A stretch of 48,695 bases of DNA from Thermodesulfobacteriaceae bacterium UBA6232 (lineage in GTDB: Bacteria > Desulfobacterota > Thermodesulfobacteria > Thermodesulfobacteriales > Thermodesulfobacteriaceae): positions 1-48,695 of the forward strand of contig DJWK01000033.1 of assembly GCA_002441555.1 (NCBI GenBank), written 5' to 3'. A program made the position numbers and the translations under genes. Positions 7,441 to 16,750 of the stretch are shown here, piece by piece (the first letter of the stretch is position 1; the number at the start of each line of letters is the position of its first letter). The notes beneath the pieces are model-generated. The model worked only from the letters and a program-made list of their open reading frames with translations. It was not told the origin of the DNA and did not search any database.

Positions 7441-8538
7441 TTAATAAAGAAGTTTGAGGCGATTGCTAAAGCGGAAACCGGAAAGTTGGGGGAATTTTTG
7501 GCCCCCCAAAAATCTTCCCTGAACTAACACCCAGTGAGACTGGCCAAAACCCTCTGGTAAGACAAGCATCTTTAGAGCCTCTTTATCTTTGAAACTCCCC
7601 TCTGAGACCTCCTGAAAAACCTTGTCAATTCCCAGTGAGGCAAGATAGGGGCCTTGCTGAGTAAACCCGAGATTTATAAAGCCGTATTTTTCAGCAAGTT
7701 CTCTCAAAAGGGTAAAATCTACATGGGCAGTAATGTCAATGTGCCCGGGTTTGAAGTATGGATTTTCACATGTCTTGTGCTGATAATAACACAGAAGGGT
7801 CCCTCTTTTTCTTCCAGGATGGTAGTAATCTGCCCGGGGATAACCATAATCAATAATAACAAGAAGCCCCCGCTTCATCTTTTGAGAAAGGGCTTTATAA
7901 ATTTCTTCGGCCTTAAGGCAAACTTCGGTTCTATATCCATCAGGCCATAGGGGAACATAGGGTTGAACCCTTTTCAAAATTTCTGGTTCTGTAATTTTTT
8001 CAAGCCTTTCTGTGACCTCATTTCCTTTAAACTCAAGCCATATTTCAAAGAGCTCCCCCTCTCTTTTTTCAACAAGATGAACTGGCAGGGCATCAAAGAG
8101 CTCGTTGCAAAGAAAAACTCCCTCAAAAATAGGAAGGTCTTTAAAATCCTTAAACCAGCTAATTTGGCCTTTAAATTCAATTAGAGTCTCCTCTTGATGA
8201 GCTCTTAAGACAGGGAAGGGTTCAATAATGTAATAGGGAAATTGATATCCCTTTAGAGAGAGGTAATTAAGCATATCTAAGGCAAGATAGCCTGCTCCTG
8301 CCCCAGCTTCAACTATAACAAAGTTTTTTGGTCTATTTAACAATTCATAGGCTTCAAGTATTTGAAGGGCAAGGGTTGCCCCAAAGACATTATGAACGCA
8401 GGGTGAGGTTATAAAATCACCATCCTTTCCAGGCACATTTCCACGGGCATAATATCCGTAATCCGGATGATAAAGTGCAAGTTCCATATAGGTTTCAAAA
8501 GGAATAGGAGAAAGTTTCTCAAGAAGGGTAAGAAACAT
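7441..8538 (-). CDS. MidA-family SAM-dependent methyltransferase
   Basis: A 365-residue member of the MidA/NDUFAF7 family (DUF185), class I SAM-dependent arginine methyltransferase-like proteins. Visible are the N-terminal MELALYHPDYGYYA block (about 18-31), the SAM-binding VEAGAGAGYLALDML near residue 75, and the family signature NELFDALPVH near 150, followed by IDYGYPRADYYHP. The human relative methylates a complex I subunit; the bacterial target is unknown. It sits 9 nt after the last minor pilin gene, so it is likely read through from the pilin operon, although a pilus role is not implied by the family. Confidence 0.88.
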   Translation of the reverse strand: MFLTLLEKLSPIPFETYMELALYHPDYGYYARGNVPGKDGDFITSPCVHNVFGATLALQILEAYELLNRPKNFVIVEAGAGAGYLALDMLNYLSLKGYQFPYYIIEPFPVLRAHQEETLIEFKGQISWFKDFKDLPIFEGVFLCNELFDALPVHLVEKREGELFEIWLEFKGNEVTERLEKITEPEILKRVQPYVPLWPDGYRTEVCLKAEEIYKALSQKMKRGLLVIIDYGYPRADYYHPGRKRGTLLCYYQHKTCENPYFKPGHIDITAHVDFTLLRELAEKYGFINLGFTQQGPYLASLGIDKVFQEVSEGSFKDKEALKMLVLPEGFGQSHWVLVQGRFLGGQKFPQLSGFRFSNRLKLLY

Positions 8539-8547
8539 CTCTATTAA

Positions 8548-9084
8548 TTATTTAGGAGAAGAGGGAAATTCATAAAGGGTTTCAAGGAAGGCACTGATCC
8601 CTTGAGGACCTCTACCTTCTGCTTTAATGGCATAAATACAGGGATAATTATCGCAATCTACTTTTATTCCCTGACCAGCTGGCTGAGCGGAATAACCAAC
8701 AGAATAAAAAGAAAAACCCATAAGACATACTTCACTATGCACTGGAAATAGTTCATTATACCCAATGAGCCTAATTTTAATCTCTGCTTTGCAACACCTT
8801 ATGGCAGTAGCATTTGGAAGATTTTCTGTGCCCGGAGGACAGTCTTGCTGATCTATTTTTGAAAAATACCTTTTATCCACATAGGTTGCTATAAGATTAA
8901 CTGTTCCAATAACTCCCTCTCTTATATCAGAATATGTCCTTATGGGAAAAATCACCATAAGACTCCTATAATAGGCATAATACAATCCTGCAAGCACAAT
9001 CAATCCAATTAAAGAAAAAATAATAGCTATAAAAAGAGCAGAACCTTTTTTCTTTTGAAACTTATGCATTTTTGTTCTCACCAT
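8548..9084 (-). CDS. PilX-like minor pilin
   Basis: A 178-residue exported protein with a type IV pilin-like N-terminus: a basic leader ending in Lys-Lys-Lys-Gly, then SALFIAIIFSLIGLIVLAG as membrane helix. Position +5 is Ile, not Glu, a feature shared with PilX/GspK-like minor pilins. The mature part has six cysteines, including an adjacent pair near residue 96. The start overlaps the pilW stop, and it is the last pilin gene in the cluster. Assignment to PilX rests on position and the leader, not on strong sequence similarity. Confidence 0.75.
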   Translation of the reverse strand: MVRTKMHKFQKKKGSALFIAIIFSLIGLIVLAGLYYAYYRSLMVIFPIRTYSDIREGVIGTVNLIATYVDKRYFSKIDQQDCPPGTENLPNATAIRCCKAEIKIRLIGYNELFPVHSEVCLMGFSFYSVGYSAQPAGQGIKVDCDNYPCIYAIKAEGRGPQGISAFLETLYEFPSSPK

Positions 9085-9977
9085 ATATTATTAAGGGTTA
9101 TCAATTCCTTAACAAAGCGATAGCGAAAATATCTATCTTCAGAAGTAAAGGCTACATTACAATCTGTGCACCCACAAAGAGAAGGAAAATCTATTGTATC
9201 TCCCTGGGGTGTGGAAGATCTTCCTCCCACCTGAAGAAGTAGGCAAACCTTTAGAATTGGTGGCTTTGAAGTGGCGTTAAAATCAAAGTAAACCTTCCTT
9301 ACACAGGATACAATGGGTTGTGAGGGATCATTTCCAACTCTCAAAGAAAGTTCCTGAGATTGTGGGGAACAAATTCTATCAGAACTTGGGTTCAGTTGCA
9401 ACCTCCCTTTAAATTGGTCAGGATAGGCCTTTCTGCCTTTGTAAAACCATATGGTTCCCTGATATGCTAAATTGCAAGTTACAGAAGTTGGATTAATTAA
9501 ATTTTTACTCGAACTATCAAGGACAATGTAATAATCAGTTGAATTAGTAATTCCTAAAGGATCTGGGCAGGGCGCACCAAGTCTTGAAAGAGCCGTGCTC
9601 ATAAATTGAAAACTTCCCTCTTCATTTTTTGAACAAACCCACCAGCATCCACTCCATCTATCCTGCCTTAAATTTAAAGAGTAAAATTCTAAACAACTAT
9701 TATCAGATGCACAATAGGTTATCTTGTCAACTGTGGCAAGGGATCTATCCATTCCGAAACCAATTCCTGCAAGTTCTTTTCTCAGATAATTTGTAAAGGC
9801 TGGAATATCCTTTTCATTTTTAATTCTAAAGCGAACCTCCCTCTCTGACCGAAGAAAGGCAGTGTAAAAACTTAAAAATCCTGCGCTAAAGATCCCAATA
9901 AGTAAAATTAGGAGAAGAATCTCCATAAGGGTATATCCCCTGAATTTATATGGTCTTAAAATTGTTTCATTTTTCAT
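9078..9977 (-). CDS. PilW-like minor pilin
   Basis: A 299-residue prepilin. The leader ends RG and is followed by YTLMEILLLILLIGIF, with Glu at position +5 of the mature protein, so PilD cleavage is expected. The large C-terminal globular part contains about a dozen cysteines and aromatic, Asn/Ser-rich loops; length and position fit PilW. It overlaps pilV by 4 nt and pilX by 7 nt. In known systems PilW joins the priming complex that starts the pilus and carries PilY1 to the tip. Confidence 0.82.
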   Translation of the reverse strand: MKNETILRPYKFRGYTLMEILLLILLIGIFSAGFLSFYTAFLRSEREVRFRIKNEKDIPAFTNYLRKELAGIGFGMDRSLATVDKITYCASDNSCLEFYSLNLRQDRWSGCWWVCSKNEEGSFQFMSTALSRLGAPCPDPLGITNSTDYYIVLDSSSKNLINPTSVTCNLAYQGTIWFYKGRKAYPDQFKGRLQLNPSSDRICSPQSQELSLRVGNDPSQPIVSCVRKVYFDFNATSKPPILKVCLLLQVGGRSSTPQGDTIDFPSLCGCTDCNVAFTSEDRYFRYRFVKELITLNNIW

Positions 9978-10531
9978 TGATACACCCTGAAATTTAAGAT
10001 TATCTTGCGATATTCTTTGGTTTGATTTGAAATAGGATCTATTAGACGGGTTCTTAAGCAGGCTCCAAGACCGATTAAAGCTTGGGTTTCAGGATCTTTG
10101 ATATTATAAAAATCATAATCCACATACAAGGGATAACCTGAACTACAGGTTGAGTTGCCAATTTTGGGCTCAAGCCTTTGACCAGAAAGGCAGTAAAGAC
10201 AATAAAATCCCTTGGAAGCAATATCACACTGAGTTGCATTGAAATGTCCCGAGGTAAAACAGCTATTTTCAAAATCACAAGTTCCATTTAATTGACAGCT
10301 TCCAAGCTTAGATGAAAGGTTTAATCCCAGGTTCTGAAAATCAACCAAAGAAAGGGTTGCAATTCTTGAAGCTATATCCTCAAGAAGTTGTCTTGCCTGG
10401 TTGTGTAATTCCACCTGTTTTTGCCCCTTAAACAGATATAAAAATCCAGTAGTTATTCCAGTAATTACAAGCATTAGAATAACAAGGGCTATTAAAAATT
10501 CTATCAAACTAATTCCTGAAGTTTTATTCAA
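9974..10531 (-). CDS. PilV-like minor pilin
   Basis: A 185-residue prepilin with a short leader (MNKTSG) followed by ISLIEFLIALVILMLVITG, including Glu at +5. The GISLIEFLIALVIL segment is typical of PilV/GspI-type minor pilins. About eight cysteines lie in the middle of the exported domain. It overlaps fimT by 8 nt and pilW by 4 nt, so the five genes are almost certainly translated from one mRNA. Confidence 0.82.
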   Translation of the reverse strand: MNKTSGISLIEFLIALVILMLVITGITTGFLYLFKGQKQVELHNQARQLLEDIASRIATLSLVDFQNLGLNLSSKLGSCQLNGTCDFENSCFTSGHFNATQCDIASKGFYCLYCLSGQRLEPKIGNSTCSSGYPLYVDYDFYNIKDPETQALIGLGACLRTRLIDPISNQTKEYRKIILNFRVYQ

Positions 10532-11090
10532 CTCTTATTCTTCCAAGCCTGTCTAAAATGATCTTGTAGGTCTTGCCAGTTACACTGGAAAGGAGAGTGG
10601 CATTATTTTCCCCATTTCCACAGGAATAATTAAAGGCCCATCCTTTACGATCAAAGACTACATAAAAGGTATTATTGAATACAACCCCCTCAGGCAATGT
10701 TTTTATAACCTCAAGGGGTAGACAGGAATTGGGCACATTGTTACAGTCATTAATACTTCCACAGGTCTTATTAAATATATTTACACAAACGGTAGTCCCA
10801 TTGGCATTATCACAGGTTATGTCTTTGTCTCGGCAATTGCCATCTTCGTCCATAAAGATTTTATACCTATTAGTTCCTCTGCACCCCCTTATCCCCCAAG
10901 GAATGGCAGATATTTCTGCTCTATTCTTTACATATTCAAGATCTGAAAGGAACTGATTAAGAGCCTGTCTTAATCGCTCATTGGAAATATAATTTCTAAC
11001 TTCCCTTACAAAGAGAAACCCAAGAATAGCTATCATTCCCAAAACCATTAATAATTCTAAACTTGTATAGGCTGCTACTTTTCTATCCAT
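10524..11090 (-). CDS. FimT/GspH-like minor pilin
   Basis: A 188-residue prepilin. The helix reads AYTSLELLMVLGMIAILGFL with Glu at +5; the residue before the expected cleavage site is Ala rather than the usual Gly. The following NERLRQALNQFLSDLEYVKNRAE region is the GspH/FimT-type helix that precedes the beta domain. Eight cysteines are spread over the C-terminal domain. The gene overlaps the end of pilY1 by 16 nt. FimT/FimU proteins are usually part of the tip-priming complex, and some bind DNA; here that is untested. Confidence 0.82.
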   Translation of the reverse strand: MDRKVAAYTSLELLMVLGMIAILGFLFVREVRNYISNERLRQALNQFLSDLEYVKNRAEISAIPWGIRGCRGTNRYKIFMDEDGNCRDKDITCDNANGTTVCVNIFNKTCGSINDCNNVPNSCLPLEVIKTLPEGVVFNNTFYVVFDRKGWAFNYSCGNGENNATLLSSVTGKTYKIILDRLGRIRVE

Positions 11091-14000
11091 AAGATAAATC
11101 TTCCCTTGGTAATCTTTGGTAATTCTGGAGGTTTAGGAGGACCGCTTGAGGTCTGAGTAAACAGAACAAATCCTGTTTCAGTTGGGAAGGGTGCAAAGGG
11201 AACTCCTAAGGGAGGTGCTCCTTGAGCAAGGAATCTACTAACTACAGGAGAGGTCTCTCCTCTAAAGCTGTAACAGGGGCAACCTACTTCAAAACAAATC
11301 TGCCAATAAGAGGTCTCTCCCCCTATGGAACATATATCTCCTGAGGGAACAAATCCAAGAGCATTGACAATTCCTGCTATAATTAAGGGAGAAGAATACA
11401 TCCTTTCATTCTCAGAGAGTTCATGGAACCACCCCTTAGAAACATAAGAGAAGTTATAAGCATAAAGGACTTCAGTTACATTACTTCTACACCCTGTCTC
11501 ATCACAAGAACATATAGGCTGAGTGGAATTGTAAAGAAGTGTAGCATTGTAATTAGAAGGATTATTACAATAATTGGTACGATTGCTTAGATCACTTAAA
11601 CTAAAGGTGCAATTTCCTGTATAGCAAGTATCTTTAAGTCCAATAAAATAGTTTTTAAAATTTAAGGTCAATTCTTTATCGAGATAGATTCCCGTTCCTA
11701 TAAAAACCCAAAGGTTTTTATTACTATCAAAGGTTAATTCAGGTGCTGCAAAAATAGGCCTGTTAAGGGAAGGAGAAAAAAGGGATTTTATGTCAGAGTC
11801 AGTAAGATCTTCTGGCATTTTATGATTATTTGAGGAATCAAGAAGATAAATTCTATAAAGATTTCCTGAGGCACCAGTTCCATAGGTTCCAAAGTAAATA
11901 AGATCATCGCTATATCCGCCTTCAAAGCCATCATCATTAAAAGTTCCTAAATCAACGGCTCTTAGACTACCTACAGCCTGAGAAGTAGAAGGCACAGAAA
12001 GGCTCTTCTTAAGCTCTCCACTTGAAAGGTCAAAGAAATAAATCCTTGGCACTGAGGGATAGACAATCTTATAAGGTGTCCCAACTCCTGTTACTTCAAG
12101 TGGTCCGCTTCCTAAGACCACATACCATTTATTTTTCACTTTAATGATCTGAGGATAGGAAAGTGTAAGAGTGTTATCAGGAAGTTTTATTTCCCACTTT
12201 AAAAGAGGTCTATCAGATCTACCTTCAAGCCAATCAGTAAGATCAAGGAGAAAGAGAGAGGAACTACACACTCCATTAGGACAACCAGTAGCATTAATTA
12301 CCTTTCCACCAAATCCCATTATTCCAAGTAAATAAGTTCGCCAGGTTCCTTCAAAATTGGCATCAAAAATAAGTGGTTTATAATCCACTGTAGGAATATG
12401 ACAATAAGAATCCGAACCATACCACACAAGATAGGGAAGGGCATTTTGAGGAATGAAGGCCCATTCCTCCTTTCCGATGGAACTTACAGTTTCACTATTA
12501 AAGGCATCAATTAATTTCAAAGGAGATGTGGGATTTCCCGTTTCTTTTAAAAAGCCGACTCTAAAGGCATGGAGCATACCATCATTTGCGCCAACAATAA
12601 CATAGGCATTTCTGCGTTTATAGCCTTCGCTTCGTATGTATGAAAGATAAGTTTTATCTCCATATCGCAGATGATAACTGTTGTTAGGCTGGGAAGAGAC
12701 TATACTGGGAGTTGAAAAAAAGATATCTCCTAATTTCCAGGTTGCTCTTCCACTAATGTTTAAACAGACTCTTTCAATGTGCTCAAAGGTTCTTGAACGC
12801 ATAACCAAGGTGGAATTGCAGGGTTCATCTTCACCTCTTAGGTAGCGAATTATACAGGTGGCATTTGCTGTCGGTTCAAGGGAATCCCACATATTCTGAA
12901 GAAAATTTACAACCTCCGAATTGGAAAGACTTAATTCTTTAAGGGTTCCATTCATGTTAAAAAAGATTTTTCTTACATCAGGAGGGGTTGCTGCAAGATT
13001 ACAGCCTGCATCCATAACGGGTTTTAACTCTTCCCTTGAGGTGCCAACATACTCACAGGTTGTATCATTGGTAATTTTCCAAATAATATCAGCAGAACTT
13101 GTGAAATGGATGGTATAGTCTTGAATTAAATCAAGTATTTTATTCAAATTAGTATCTTCTTTAAGTCTGGTTTTAAAATCAATCCAAAAGGCTTTAAGAA
13201 AACCAATCCAGGAGAGTTCTTTAAAATCAGAGAATCTTGGATAAAAATAGGGTTGAAAGATGAGAGCTCCGGCACTTACCCTTTGAGAGAGGGTAGCAAC
13301 TGTTGCACCAGAAGAGGCCCTGCGAAGGATGTCATAAATAGCGTTCACAATGCTCTCTTTGATTTCTTTGGCATTGGATGCTGAATAAAAAGTATCGGGA
13401 ACTCCATTACCGTCGGCATCCCAGTCTTTGGATGAAGGGGGTAAAGGTGTACAGGATGAACCCTTTCCACAATTTGATCCAGAACAACAATCATCTACAG
13501 GTCCACAGGTATTTTGAGGGTATCCAGTCAAATTATCAGGCCATTCTTTGCTTCTATCAAAGGATCCATACATAGCCACATTTTTAAGGGATAGCTCTCC
13601 CGTTCCTCCAAGCCAGAGCCCTATTCCATAAATGGCTTCAACATAGGAATAAGTGTTATTGGCAGCTTGATTGTAAAATCCCTTTTTGTGAAGCCAGTAA
13701 GCTGGGACTACTGGATCTGCTGAAAGGTTTTCAAAGCCGTTATCAATAGTGCAGGTAGTTGATCCAGTGCTTCCAGTATTCCACTGTCCATCAGTTAAAA
13801 GAATAACAAAATTTTTGGCACAGGGAACAAAAACAAATTCATTTCCCTGACAATTTCCGTCATTATTTTGGTCTTTACATTGATACATATAATTTTTCCA
13901 TTTATCTCCTTCTCCCTGTTGAGGACTTAAACCTCCGAACTGGGGATTCTTTTGAGCAAAATAATTATAAACATCCCATAGAGCAGGACCTGTAGGGGTA

Positions 14001-14878
14001 GCACCTTCGGGATCTTCTGCATTAATGGCTGTAATAACATTTTTATAAGGATTTAAAGCATCAAAACTCGCAGATGCAGTAAAGTCTCCTATATAAACTT
14101 TACTGTCCCTTATAAAATTGGTTTTATTCCCTCTATCGGAGTATTCCATTAATCCAAATCTTGGTTGAGGGCTAACTCTTTTTAATTGAAATAGAATCCC
14201 TCCTTCAGTTCCGTTAATTCTTTCCCATCTTGCAAATACTCTCACCCCTCCGTAGGTTTTAAGAAGACACCCATCCTCATTACAAGAAGTTTGATCGCCA
14301 GACTGACCATAAGCCATGGGATTACAACGATCAAATTGGGGATTATTTACATTTACATCTGTGGGACAACTATCCAAAGTTCCACCAGTTAAAGCCCATC
14401 TCACAAGATCAATTCTCCTCATATAGTGAAAATTGAGACAGCTTCCTTTATATCTATTATTAGTATTAATCCCGCTTGCAGATTTAGGACAATTTGAATA
14501 GCTTGTGCTATTTGAGATAACCCAAGCCCAGACATTTCTGCTTGATCCTACAGTGACTTGCTTAAATTCATAAATCTTATCAGGCTCAAAATATCCTTCC
14601 TCACTACCAGTATAAGTCCAACCGCATCCATTATTATTATCACAACAGCCCCATTTTGAACTTGTTGGATTATAGGCACACCAACCCATAGAACCACTTA
14701 CATCTATGACAAGCATAACATTGGGTGGAACAGCCTCACTCACTATGGGAGGGGTATAGCAATAATCCTGCATGCCTCCTGTGAGAGGCTTGGTTTCACG
14801 ATAAATGAGGGATAAAATTACAACAACAAAGATAAAAACTATTCTCTTAAAAAACAAAAAAAGATTTCTTTCGGGCAT
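11075..14878 (-). CDS. pilY1: PilY1-like pilus tip adhesin
   Basis: A 1267-residue exported protein. A hydrophobic N-terminal segment acts as signal peptide, then a von Willebrand A-like part opens with the MIDAS motif IDVSGSMGW near residue 57. A calcium-type loop DWDADGNGVPDTF lies near 485, and the C-terminal PilY1 beta-propeller starts near 755 (YVIVGANDGMLHAF) with FGTYGTGASGNLYRIY near 985. PilY1 sits at the pilus tip, promotes extension and adhesion, and in Pseudomonas responds to surfaces. A GTG at 14887 is possible, but AGGTGG spaced 5 nt before the ATG at 14878 favours this start. It is the first gene of the minor pilin operon; canonical clusters place it last. Confidence 0.9.
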   Translation of the reverse strand: MPERNLFLFFKRIVFIFVVVILSLIYRETKPLTGGMQDYCYTPPIVSEAVPPNVMLVIDVSGSMGWCAYNPTSSKWGCCDNNNGCGWTYTGSEEGYFEPDKIYEFKQVTVGSSRNVWAWVISNSTSYSNCPKSASGINTNNRYKGSCLNFHYMRRIDLVRWALTGGTLDSCPTDVNVNNPQFDRCNPMAYGQSGDQTSCNEDGCLLKTYGGVRVFARWERINGTEGGILFQLKRVSPQPRFGLMEYSDRGNKTNFIRDSKVYIGDFTASASFDALNPYKNVITAINAEDPEGATPTGPALWDVYNYFAQKNPQFGGLSPQQGEGDKWKNYMYQCKDQNNDGNCQGNEFVFVPCAKNFVILLTDGQWNTGSTGSTTCTIDNGFENLSADPVVPAYWLHKKGFYNQAANNTYSYVEAIYGIGLWLGGTGELSLKNVAMYGSFDRSKEWPDNLTGYPQNTCGPVDDCCSGSNCGKGSSCTPLPPSSKDWDADGNGVPDTFYSASNAKEIKESIVNAIYDILRRASSGATVATLSQRVSAGALIFQPYFYPRFSDFKELSWIGFLKAFWIDFKTRLKEDTNLNKILDLIQDYTIHFTSSADIIWKITNDTTCEYVGTSREELKPVMDAGCNLAATPPDVRKIFFNMNGTLKELSLSNSEVVNFLQNMWDSLEPTANATCIIRYLRGEDEPCNSTLVMRSRTFEHIERVCLNISGRATWKLGDIFFSTPSIVSSQPNNSYHLRYGDKTYLSYIRSEGYKRRNAYVIVGANDGMLHAFRVGFLKETGNPTSPLKLIDAFNSETVSSIGKEEWAFIPQNALPYLVWYGSDSYCHIPTVDYKPLIFDANFEGTWRTYLLGIMGFGGKVINATGCPNGVCSSSLFLLDLTDWLEGRSDRPLLKWEIKLPDNTLTLSYPQIIKVKNKWYVVLGSGPLEVTGVGTPYKIVYPSVPRIYFFDLSSGELKKSLSVPSTSQAVGSLRAVDLGTFNDDGFEGGYSDDLIYFGTYGTGASGNLYRIYLLDSSNNHKMPEDLTDSDIKSLFSPSLNRPIFAAPELTFDSNKNLWVFIGTGIYLDKELTLNFKNYFIGLKDTCYTGNCTFSLSDLSNRTNYCNNPSNYNATLLYNSTQPICSCDETGCRSNVTEVLYAYNFSYVSKGWFHELSENERMYSSPLIIAGIVNALGFVPSGDICSIGGETSYWQICFEVGCPCYSFRGETSPVVSRFLAQGAPPLGVPFAPFPTETGFVLFTQTSSGPPKPPELPKITKGRFILWIEK

Positions 14879-14917
14879 AAATGCCACCTATTTTAAATTT
14901 TCTCTCATTATTTTCAA

Positions 14918-14944
14918 TTTATAAATTTTTTAAGGTAAAGTCAA
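14918..14944 (-). promoter_or_regulatory. Putative promoter of the pilY1-minor pilin operon
   Basis: Minus strand TTGACT (14944-14939) followed after 15 nt by TATAAA (14923-14918); overlapping ATAAAT or TAAATT give spacers of 16 or 17 nt. The leader before pilY1 would be about 30 nt. Confidence 0.6.
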
Positions 14945-15002
14945 GGGAACTTAAGGCCCTAATTTTTCCGTAACAAAAGCCCATTTTAATCTTGAATTTT
15001 TA

Positions 15003-15776
15003 ATGGCAATAGTTAAAATTAGATTATCCTTAAAAAATATAGGGAAAATGCAGGAAAATTTGCAAATAAAAGCATCTGAAATTGAACAGGCACAAAAAGA
15101 ATATATAATCAGAACTTTTCATGATCTTATAAAAGCCTTAAAGGACCATCCAGATTGGCTTGAAGAACTTCGCAAATATGTCTTAACAGCAGATCTTTTA
15201 GATGTTCCTAAAAAACTGGATGAATTAATTGCCAAATTTGAAACCTTCAAAACCGAAGAATTTCAACCATTAAAAAAGAAAGTAGATAAAATTGAACAAG
15301 ATGTGGAAATTTTAAAGCAAGATGTGGAAATTTTAAAAAAGGATGTGGGGGTTCTTAAGGTGGATGTTGCAAATTTAAAGGGGGATAATTTTGAAAGAAA
15401 GGTAAGAGAAAAAGCTCCTGCCTACTTTGGGAAACTCTTTAGAAAGGTAAAAGTTATTCCCATAGAAATTTGGGCAGAAAAACTGGATGAAGCTGAAGAA
15501 AAGAATTTAATCACAGAAGAGGAAAGAAATGAGGCCCTTCTTACTGATATTCTTATTAGATGCCTCCGTAAAACAGACAAAAAAGAAATCCTTTTGGCTG
15601 TAGAAGCCTCGGTTACTGCAGATAAAAAAGACGCTAAAAGAGCTCTTATAAGAGCTGATATTTTTTATCGTATCTATCAAATAGAAACAATCCCAGTTGT
15701 CATTACAACCAAGGTTTCAGATCACATAATAAAAGCCTTTCCTACTGTCCTTTTTATTAAAGCCGAAGTAGAATAA
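15003..15776 (+). CDS. Coiled-coil protein with possible PD-(D/E)XK-like C-terminus
   Basis: Not a characterised gene. The 257-residue product has a helical N-terminal part, a heptad coiled coil near residues 85-125 built from DVEILKQ-like units, and a C-terminal alpha/beta part (about 160-257). The latter contains DILIRC near 182 and KEILLAVEASV near 195, then ADKKDAKRAL; an Asp followed by ExS could be a PD-(D/E)XK nuclease-like core of the DUF3782 sort, but the usual Lys is missing. The start is uncertain: the ATG at 15003 has no ribosome binding site, and the ATG at 15048 has only a weak one. It stands alone, divergent from pilY1 and convergent with nadA. Confidence 0.6.
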   Translation: MAIVKIRLSLKNIGKMQENLQIKASEIEQAQKEYIIRTFHDLIKALKDHPDWLEELRKYVLTADLLDVPKKLDELIAKFETFKTEEFQPLKKKVDKIEQDVEILKQDVEILKKDVGVLKVDVANLKGDNFERKVREKAPAYFGKLFRKVKVIPIEIWAEKLDEAEEKNLITEEERNEALLTDILIRCLRKTDKKEILLAVEASVTADKKDAKRALIRADIFYRIYQIETIPVVITTKVSDHIIKAFPTVLFIKAEVE

Positions 15777-15801
15777 TGCAAAATTTTTGGGAAATTAAAA
15801 T

Positions 15802-16716
15802 TTAAACTATTTCAAGCATTCTCTTTACAGCCTGATAGGCTTTGACCCTTATCTCCTCAGGCACAATAACTTCAAACTCAAAGTTCTCAAGAGCATTTAA
15901 GACATCCTCAAGGCGGGTCTTTTTCATTGAGGGGCAAAGCATTTTGTCCGGGGCCGGATGATAAAACCTTTTATCGGGATTTTCTTTGGAGAGGGGATAA
16001 AGGAGCCCTATTTCTGTCCCTATGATAAACTCCTTATGGGGAAGCTCCCTGGCAAGCCGAAGCATTCCGCTCGTTGAAGCTACATAATCGGCAAGATCTA
16101 TTACCTCTGGCCTGCACTCAGGATGAGCAATAAAAATAGCCTCTGGATGCTCGGTCTTGGCTTTAAGAACATCTTCAGGAGAGAGAAGATGATGGAAGGG
16201 ACAAAATCCTTCAAAATAGATAATCTCCTTATCAGGGAAAAATCTCTGCACATATCTTGCAAGGTTCATATCAGGAAGCATAAGAATGCGTTTATCCGGG
16301 AAAGTTCCAACCACTTTTACCGCATTGGCTGAAGTACAACATACATCACTTAAAGCCTTTACTTCTGCCGTGGAATTAACATAGGTTACCACAGGCACAC
16401 CCGGATATTTCTTGCGAAGCTCAACCACCTCCTCAGGAGAAAGCATGCTTGCCATATCACAGCAGGCTCCTGCAACAGGGATAAGCACCCTCTTTTGAGG
16501 GGATACAATTTTGGCTGTTTCTGCCATAAAAAAGACCCCGCAGAAAACAATCACTTCAGCATCCGTTTTACTGGCTTTAAGACTAAGCTCAAGAGAATCC
16601 CCTCTTAAATCGGCAATATCCTGAATTTCAGGCGGTTGATAATTATGGGCAAGAATTATAGCCTTTCTTTTTTCCTTAAGTTCAAATATTTTTTCAATGA
16701 TTTTTTCTCTATCCAA
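15802..16716 (-). CDS. nadA: Quinolinate synthase
   Basis: NadA condenses iminoaspartate with dihydroxyacetone phosphate to quinolinate in NAD synthesis, using an oxygen-sensitive 4Fe-4S cluster. Family blocks are AIILAHNYQPPEIQDIAD, DSLELS and CGVFFMAETAKI. Cluster cysteines fit AGACCD (C85/C86), GFCPFHH and MLCPSMKK. Three in-frame starts compete: TTG 16758 (no ribosome binding site, overlaps the upstream gene), ATG 16731 (none), and TTG 16716, which has GGAGGAG six bases upstream and gives 304 residues, the usual length. I chose 16716. nadB and nadC are not in the window. Last gene of a long minus-strand operon. Confidence 0.95.
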   Translation of the reverse strand: MDREKIIEKIFELKEKRKAIILAHNYQPPEIQDIADLRGDSLELSLKASKTDAEVIVFCGVFFMAETAKIVSPQKRVLIPVAGACCDMASMLSPEEVVELRKKYPGVPVVTYVNSTAEVKALSDVCCTSANAVKVVGTFPDKRILMLPDMNLARYVQRFFPDKEIIYFEGFCPFHHLLSPEDVLKAKTEHPEAIFIAHPECRPEVIDLADYVASTSGMLRLARELPHKEFIIGTEIGLLYPLSKENPDKRFYHPAPDKMLCPSMKKTRLEDVLNALENFEFEVIVPEEIRVKAYQAVKRMLEIV

Positions 16717-16750
16717 GGCACTCTCCTCCATTAAAGGAAAAACTAAAGGA

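Noticed and set aside
15003..15060. ATG at 15003 as a firm start
   Set aside because: No ribosome binding site; kept as listed start but 15048 is equally possible.
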